DNA of 34,136 nucleotides, taken from NCBI GenBank assembly GCA_045403215.1, contig JAXIOW010000054.1:1-34136 (forward strand), given 5' to 3'. A program made the translations under genes and the position numbers. This stretch comes from NS-12 sp045403215. GTDB taxonomy: Bacteria > Nitrospirota > Nitrospiria > Nitrospirales > NS-4. Shown here piece by piece: positions 29,908-34,136 of this stretch (positions are counted from its first letter, which is position 1; the number at the start of each line of letters is the position of its first letter). Below the pieces are notes generated by a model. The model saw nothing but the letters and a program-made list of their open reading frames with translations, did no database searches and was not told the DNA's origin.

Positions 29908-30716
29908 CACTGGTCCCTTCCCATCTCGACCGAGCCCCAATCCTGCGACGTCAGTTCCGGGTTCGGAATCACGTCATGAAAGGTCAGTACCAGCTTGGCG
30001 CGGCCCAGGCCGTCCTCCGCCTGCACGCGCGTGGGCCACGTCAGGGGGCCCGCCGAAGTGGAGCCGACCGCGCGATAGTTCTGATAGACCATCGTCGCCT
30101 GCAAGGCCCCTGCCGCGTCAAAGAGGTCCTGGCGGGCGACTTCCAACGTGCTGCGCGTGAACCACAGGCGTCGCGCGACGTTTCCCCCGTCGGATACGGG
30201 CATCACATCCAGCACGTACTGGTCGTTCTCCTCGCGCAGGACGACCTGATCGGTCGGCAGGATCGTCCCGCCCAGGCTCCCCAGGGTCGCCTGCAGGCCC
30301 AGCAAGATCGGCATGCCAAGGGCACCCTTGTGATCCAGCTCGGCGACCGACCCTTTCTGGGATTTCCCCTGCACGGGAAACAGCAGGTGATACTGACCGT
30401 CGGTGAGCACCAGGTCAAACACGGCAATGCCCATCCGGGCAAAGGTCTGCAACCGAATGGTTCCGGGACGCCGGTAGACCAGCGCCGCTTCCATGCGCTG
30501 GGGGGCCTTCAACGCCGCGCCGGAGGCCTCGACCGCGAACTGGGCCTTCAGTGTCCGGACGGCGGCCTCCCGCTCCCGGAGCAGGATCACCAATTCCTCC
30601 GCCGTCACCGTCAGCGGCGCTGAGGGGATCACCGGCGCCCGCGCACATCCGGCCAGCAGGACCAGGCCGAGTCCCACGCCGAAGAGAATCCGCGTCAGTT
30701 TAGGTAAGCACCGCAT
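29907..30716 (-). CDS. LolB-like/DUF4292-type outer-membrane lipoprotein
   Basis: The product has 269 residues. The signal sequence ends in the lipobox LLAGC (Cys24), giving a lipidated periplasmic protein. The mature part begins LTVTAEELVILLREREAAVRTLKAQF and continues as long amphipathic strands (MEAALVYRRPGTIRLQTFARMGIAVFDLVLTDG), the half-barrel pattern of LolB, LolA and DUF4292 proteins that carry lipids or lipoproteins. I infer this fold from pattern only. ATG 30716 overlaps the radA 3' end by 17 bases. A link to the FtsX/LolD-like transporter elsewhere in the window is speculative. Confidence 0.77.
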   Translation of the reverse strand: MRCLPKLTRILFGVGLGLVLLAGCARAPVIPSAPLTVTAEELVILLREREAAVRTLKAQFAVEASGAALKAPQRMEAALVYRRPGTIRLQTFARMGIAVFDLVLTDGQYHLLFPVQGKSQKGSVAELDHKGALGMPILLGLQATLGSLGGTILPTDQVVLREENDQYVLDVMPVSDGGNVARRLWFTRSTLEVARQDLFDAAGALQATMVYQNYRAVGSTSAGPLTWPTRVQAEDGLGRAKLVLTFHDVIPNPELTSQDWGSVEMGRDQ

Positions 30717-32061
30717 CCAGGGCCTGTCCCACTTCCGCCACCCCGATGAGCTCCATGGACTCGATCAGCGGCATCTTCTCCAGATTGCGCGCCGGCAACA
30801 GGCAGCGCCGGAAGCCCAGCTTGGCCGCCTCGCGCAAGCGGACCTCGCCGTGGCCGACCGCCCGCACCTCTCCGCCCAAGCCCACCTCGCCGAACACCAC
30901 CGTGGTGGGGGCGATGGGCCGGTTCCGCAAGCTGGAGGTCACGGCCGCCACGATACCAAGGTCCAGCGCCGGCTCCTCGATCCGCAACCCTCCGACCACG
31001 TTCACATAGATATCTTGGCCGCCGAGGGTGAGGCCCATCCGTTTCTCCATCACCGCGACCAGGAGCGCGATCCGGTTGACGTCCACGCCGTTCGCCGTCC
31101 GCCGTGGCATGGGGAAGCTTGTCGGCGAGACCAGCGCCTGCAATTCAATGAGGATCGGGCGTGTGCCCTCCAGGCTCGCGACCACCACGGAGCCCGTCGC
31201 CTTCTGCGGCCGCTCCGACAGGAACCAGGCGGACGGATTGGCGACCTCCGTGAGCCCGGCATCCGTCATTTCGAACACGCCGATCTCATTGGTGGAGCCA
31301 AACCGGTTCTTCACCGCCCGGAGGATCCGGTACGCCTGGCTCTTCTCCCCTTCGCAGTAGAGCACGGTGTCCACGATGTGCTCCAGGGTCCGCGGGCCGG
31401 CGATCGCCCCGTCCTTCGTCACATGGCCGATCAGAAAGACCGGCGTCCCGCTGCGCTTGGCGTAGAACATCAACTGCGCGGTCACTTCCTGCACTTGGCT
31501 GATGCTCCCGGGCGCCGAGGTCAGCAGGCTCGTGAACGTCGTCTGGATCGAATCCACCACCAGCGCCGCCGGGGCCACGGTCTGCGTCGTTTTCAGGATT
31601 TCCTCCAGGTTCGTTTCCGGATAGATCAGGAGGGCCTCCGATTCGATGCCGAGCCGCTCGCACCGCATCTTGATCTGGCGGGGGGACTCTTCGCCGGACA
31701 CGTAGAGGACCCGCTCGGTCGGCTTGGCGAGGCGGGGCAGGATCTGCAGCAGCAGGGTGGTCTTGCCTATACCGGGATCGCCGCCGATCAGGACCACAGA
31801 GCCCCGGACGACCCCGCCGCCGAGAATCCGGTCGAACTCCCCGACATGGGTCAGGAGCCGTGCTTCCAAGCCGGATTCAATCTCGGTCAGCTGGAGTGGT
31901 CCGGACGGCCGTCCCACGGCGCGGGGACGCCCCTTCCCAACCTCGGGGGTCCGCTCTTCCTGCATACTGTTCCAGGATTTGCACTCCGGACAGCGTCCCA
32001 ACTGGCGCGGGAACTGATACCCGCATTGCTGGCAGCGGAAGGTCGTCTTGGGCCGTGTCAC
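30700..32061 (-). CDS. radA: DNA repair protein RadA
   Basis: RadA is a DnaB-type helicase that helps branch migration in recombination. The 453-residue protein has an N-terminal zinc finger (Cys10, Cys13, Cys24, Cys27 in CQQCGYQFPRQLGRCPEC), and the RecA-like core with Walker A GGDPGIGKTTLLLQ. The RadA-specific KNRFGSTNEIGVF follows, then a C-terminal Lon-like domain (GGQDIYVNVVGG, GEVGLGGEVRAV). GTG 32061 is chosen because it gives the family N-terminus and lies about 18 bases after the predicted transcription start; frames starting further upstream would lie inside the promoter. It heads an eight-gene operon. Confidence 0.95.
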   Translation of the reverse strand: MTRPKTTFRCQQCGYQFPRQLGRCPECKSWNSMQEERTPEVGKGRPRAVGRPSGPLQLTEIESGLEARLLTHVGEFDRILGGGVVRGSVVLIGGDPGIGKTTLLLQILPRLAKPTERVLYVSGEESPRQIKMRCERLGIESEALLIYPETNLEEILKTTQTVAPAALVVDSIQTTFTSLLTSAPGSISQVQEVTAQLMFYAKRSGTPVFLIGHVTKDGAIAGPRTLEHIVDTVLYCEGEKSQAYRILRAVKNRFGSTNEIGVFEMTDAGLTEVANPSAWFLSERPQKATGSVVVASLEGTRPILIELQALVSPTSFPMPRRTANGVDVNRIALLVAVMEKRMGLTLGGQDIYVNVVGGLRIEEPALDLGIVAAVTSSLRNRPIAPTTVVFGEVGLGGEVRAVGHGEVRLREAAKLGFRRCLLPARNLEKMPLIESMELIGVAEVGQALDAVLT

Positions 32062-32085
32062 CAGGGGGTTCCCAAACGTACTCCT

Positions 32086-32114
32086 ATGATAAAGGAGCCC
32101 CCTCCAAAGGTCAA
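32086..32114 (-). promoter_or_regulatory. Sigma70 promoter of the radA operon
   Basis: On the minus strand, TTGACC (32109-32114), a 17-base spacer and TATCAT (32086-32091) form a good match in the 61-base gap before radA. The predicted start near 32079 agrees with GTG 32061 as the radA start. Confidence 0.55.
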
Positions 32115-32122
32115 TTCGCCTT

Positions 32123-32875
32123 TTACTCCGTGTAGAGGAGTAACGCAACCCCGATGAGCAGGACGAGGGCCGACCAGGCCAGCACCCAGGTTGATCGGGC
32201 GCCCGCGACTCGGTCCCCGCTCAGTGCCAGCGTCTGGAATGGATCGGCCGCCAGCTTGCACATGCCGGCGAGAATCGCAGCCATCCCCATCACACTGTGG
32301 TGGATCGCGATCGTATCAGCCGACGGGTGCGTGCTGTGGCTGTGCAGAAAGAGAATGCCGCCCCCGACTAAGGCCAAGACAGGGAGCGGCGCTCCCCACG
32401 CCGCATGCCTGGCACATCCCTTCCGTCTGAACAATTCAATGGCTCCCACGCCCAGGAATAGGATCGCATACAGCTTGTGCTGAATCGTTTCATAGTCGTC
32501 GCCGAAGAAGGCCTGGGTAAAACTGAGAGACCCGATCGGCCAGGTGTCGTGGTCGCTCCAGACCATTAAGTATCCACCGGCGCCCAGCAACGCGACAGGC
32601 AGCAAGAAGCGCAACCAGGCGAGCGTTGCGGCGCCCATCGCTCCGCGCAACTCGCTCAGCCCGATCAGCAGCACGAAGACCCCGGCCAAGTGATGGTTGA
32701 ACTCGGAGTAGGCCTTGCCTTCCGGCGACCCTTCCCATTGCCCGGCAGCGGATCCGGCCGCGTGCTGGTGGGAGGCCTGGTGACCCGAGTCGCGGTGCTG
32801 AGCCAAGCCTGCGGACGTCAGGAGAAGCGCGAGGCCCAGCACTAGAGACAGTCCTTTAAATCTAAACTTCAACAT
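32123..32875 (-). CDS. His-rich polytopic membrane protein, function unknown
   Basis: The product has 250 residues. A signal-like first helix (LSLVLGLALLLTSAGLAQ) is followed by a His-rich stretch (HRDSGHQASHQHAAG), then about six more hydrophobic helices. Histidines sit near helix ends: His61-His62 (EFNHHLAG), His109 (WSDHDTWP), His133 (ETIQHKLY), His178/180/183 (LHSHSTHP), His192-His193 (AIHHSVMG). This is the layout of membrane proteins that bind heme b or copper, such as CopD or cytochrome b561-like families, but I cannot assign one. ATG 32875 begins the hydrophobic segment; no strong binding site is seen. It lies 17 bases downstream of 32893-33681. Confidence 0.78.
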   Translation of the reverse strand: MLKFRFKGLSLVLGLALLLTSAGLAQHRDSGHQASHQHAAGSAAGQWEGSPEGKAYSEFNHHLAGVFVLLIGLSELRGAMGAATLAWLRFLLPVALLGAGGYLMVWSDHDTWPIGSLSFTQAFFGDDYETIQHKLYAILFLGVGAIELFRRKGCARHAAWGAPLPVLALVGGGILFLHSHSTHPSADTIAIHHSVMGMAAILAGMCKLAADPFQTLALSGDRVAGARSTWVLAWSALVLLIGVALLLYTE

Positions 32876-32892
32876 TAACCATATGAGTCCAA

Positions 32893-33681
32893 TTAGCTGA
32901 ATTGTTTTATGGCTTCTGCCCAATCTTTTGGCCTGACGGTCTTCTCCGGCCATTTCTCCTGTGACGCCACCGTCGGAGCCGCCACGGCTTTCCGCTTGGT
33001 ATCCGTCAGCGCCTTCGCCTCCTCAGCGGTCTCAACGATTCCTCCTCTGATGTTCGTCCATCCCTCTCGCTGCCAGCGCTCCAGTTCCCGCGCCAAGCTC
33101 ATCGGGACCGGCCTGAGCGGGATGATGGGACCACGCGGCAGCCTGTGCAACTCCGTCCATTCGTGTAGCTCAAGTAGCTCCAGACGGTCGCCCCCGGTCA
33201 TATAGATCAGGTAAGCCCGCCGGTCAAGCTCCTTCAAAGCCTGGACCGCCCCGACTTCGGGAGCCGGCCGTTTGGCGCCGCCGGAGCGAGGCAAGGGTAC
33301 CTCCAGGCCGGGGGGGCGGGAACGAGCGACCACTGCATTGAGCGACACGAGCACGATTGCGCGCCGGCGGTCCCAGACAAAGAGCCTAGCCGTCGCGTCG
33401 GACGCCGTGACCCGCGGACTCTCCTTCAATCCGACCACCACCGTGCTTGCACCAACTCGCCGAGGCACGACAGACAGCAGCGCACGCCCGTCGCCGCCGG
33501 TCATCGCCCGCCCCAGGAGCTTGCTCCCTTCCTTGAAGAGCAACACTTCTCCTCCGAGCGGTGGATGCGTGAGCAAGCCGTCTTCCAGAAGCTCGGCGAT
33601 CAGGGTGACCCTCTGGCCGGGCGCAGCGATCGTGTCATACGCGATCAGCAGGCCGCCCTTCTTGTCCTCAGATGATGCCAT
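32893..33681 (-). CDS. Unknown protein: Ig-like domain plus degenerate HAD-like domain
   Basis: The product has 262 residues, with no signal peptide seen. Residues 20-100 look like a beta-sandwich: GQRVTLIAELLEDG, GGEVLLFKEGSKLLG, GGDGRALLSVVP, STVVVGLKES. From about 105 the layout recalls LNS2/APP1-type HAD proteins: a hydrophobic strand RRAIVLVSLNAVV where motif I would be, ALKELDRRAYLIYMTGG where motif II would be, then LPRGPIIPLRP. The two motif I aspartates are replaced by Ser and Asn, so catalysis seems lost if the reading is right. ATG 33681 overlaps the preceding gene by 14 bases; a TTG 30 bases earlier is less likely. The domain assignment is tentative. Confidence 0.65.
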   Translation of the reverse strand: MASSEDKKGGLLIAYDTIAAPGQRVTLIAELLEDGLLTHPPLGGEVLLFKEGSKLLGRAMTGGDGRALLSVVPRRVGASTVVVGLKESPRVTASDATARLFVWDRRRAIVLVSLNAVVARSRPPGLEVPLPRSGGAKRPAPEVGAVQALKELDRRAYLIYMTGGDRLELLELHEWTELHRLPRGPIIPLRPVPMSLARELERWQREGWTNIRGGIVETAEEAKALTDTKRKAVAAPTVASQEKWPEKTVRPKDWAEAIKQFS

Positions 33682-33895
33682 GCCCGCGCCGGGCGAACGA
33701 GAAGGCGTCAAACGCGGCGAAGATCCCCAGCGACAGGAAGACCACGTCAGCGAATTCCCAGAGGTTCGCCCAATAGAGATAAAGGAACAACGTGCTCGGC
33801 ACGGCGAACCAGACGCCGCGCCACAGGCCGAGAAAGAAATGCCCGAGCCCGGCGAGCACCAGGCTCAAGGCTGCCGCAAAGATCGCTCGCCCCAT
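33668..33895 (-). CDS. Small membrane protein of unknown function
   Basis: The 75-residue protein has about three hydrophobic segments: FAAALSLVLAGLGHFFLGLW, WFAVPSTLFLYLYWANLW and VVFLSLGIFAAFDAF. The GHFFLGLWRG turn resembles small TM2-like membrane proteins with a G-x-x-H/Y-F-x-G-x-x-x-G pattern. ATG 33895 lies 9 bases after the stop of the upstream gene, and it overlaps the next start by 14 bases. It is probably part of a minus-strand operon entering from the right edge. Confidence 0.68.
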   Translation of the reverse strand: MGRAIFAAALSLVLAGLGHFFLGLWRGVWFAVPSTLFLYLYWANLWEFADVVFLSLGIFAAFDAFSFARRGHGII

Positions 33896-33904
33896 TATGC
33901 GATC

Positions 33905-34136
33905 TTACCGACGGACTCGCGTTCGTCCGGATTGCCCTTGTAGGGGCACGGCGCGCCGTGCCCCTACATCCTGTTTCTTGGCTCTCGCCTCTTCTAGCCG
34001 GTCTTCCGCCAGCGCGTCGGCGGCCTGGGCCGTGGTGAGGCCTTCCGCGCGCGCCTTGCTGAAGATCGCGTGGAGCGTAGCGGGGATCTGCCTGACCAGC
34101 CGTTCGGCCCTGGCCCGGTCGTAGCCTTTGCGGCCA
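33905..34136 (-). CDS. C-terminus of a probable Glu/Leu/Phe/Val dehydrogenase (partial)
   Basis: The frame enters from the right edge and ends at TAA 33905-33907, giving 77 residues. AERLVRQIPATLHAIFSKAR followed by EGLTTAQAADALAEDRLEEA resembles the last helices of amino-acid dehydrogenases (branched-chain/glutamate type), whose C-termini read like IYDTTLEVFEIAKKEGI...AADRMAEERI. The remaining part, QDVGARRAVPLQGQSGRTRVRR, is not family sequence: VGARRAVPLQ is encoded by the second copy of the 30-bp palindrome, and the basic tail is what the shifted downstream sequence encodes. The family call rests on a short segment. Confidence 0.55.
   Translation of the reverse strand, partial: GRKGYDRARAERLVRQIPATLHAIFSKARAEGLTTAQAADALAEDRLEEARAKKQDVGARRAVPLQGQSGRTRVRR
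33939..33968. repeat. 30-bp perfect palindrome, copy 2, inside a dehydrogenase-like gene
   Basis: This copy is identical to 1666-1695: half-site TGTAGGGGCACGGCG followed by its exact reverse complement. It is read by the minus-strand gene as VGARRAVPLQ, the same phase as in obg, near the C-terminus. Confidence 0.93.

Overview
The window is high-GC bacterial chromosome, almost fully coding, with no rRNA, tRNA, CRISPR array, transposase or recognisable prophage. Family content (an obg-proB-proA-nadD-rsfS block, a LapA/LapB-like TPR protein, a glucosylglycerate/trehalose solute cluster, many small exported proteins and lipoproteins) would suit Nitrospirota (Nitrospira-like) or another deep-branching Gram-negative. 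That placement is inference. The lipoproteins and LapA/LapB and LolB-like families do support a double-membrane cell.

Layout. (1) 2-316: 3' end of an unidentified gene. (2) 317-655: non-coding leader with a candidate sigma70 promoter, hairpins and a REP-like inverted repeat. (3) 656-9139, plus strand: tightly packed obg, proB, proA, nadD, rsfS, a LapA-LapB fusion, gpmI and bioB, covering ribosome maturation, proline, NAD and biotin synthesis, glycolysis and envelope assembly. (4) 9158-13753, minus strand: four genes joined by 4-nt overlaps: ABC ATPase, small exported protein, class 1A dihydroorotate dehydrogenase, large FtsX/MacB-type permease. (5) 13876-16025, plus strand: comF, an excisionase-like HTH gene behind a strong promoter, mraZ away from any division cluster, and a RusA-like resolvase. 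(6) 16144-23767, minus strand: a seven-gene compatible-solute operon with a HAD phosphatase, GpgS-like GT81, a GT2 enzyme, a short MscS-like membrane protein, DUF5752, a TreT-like GT4 and an OtsA-like GT20. (7) 23879-24583: a small exported protein and a divergent control region containing a near-consensus sigma54 promoter. (8) 24584-25015: archease. (9) 25034-32061, minus strand: an eight-gene operon radA, LolB-like lipoprotein, tsaB, rimI fused to DUF465, tatC fused to a beta-propeller, cyclophilin and two lipoproteins, behind a good sigma70 promoter at 32086-32114. (10) 32123-34136, minus strand: a His-rich membrane protein, a degenerate HAD-like protein, a 75-residue membrane protein and the C-terminus of a probable amino-acid dehydrogenase.

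The most distinctive signals are: an identical 30-bp perfect palindrome inserted in frame in the C-terminal codons of two unrelated genes (obg and the dehydrogenase fragment), giving both the same VGARRAVPLQ tail; three gene fusions (LapA-LapB, TatC-propeller, RimI-DUF465); an rsfS gene with an ideal ribosome binding site but no canonical start codon; and the solute operon, in which one glycosyltransferase and the short channel have no assigned role.
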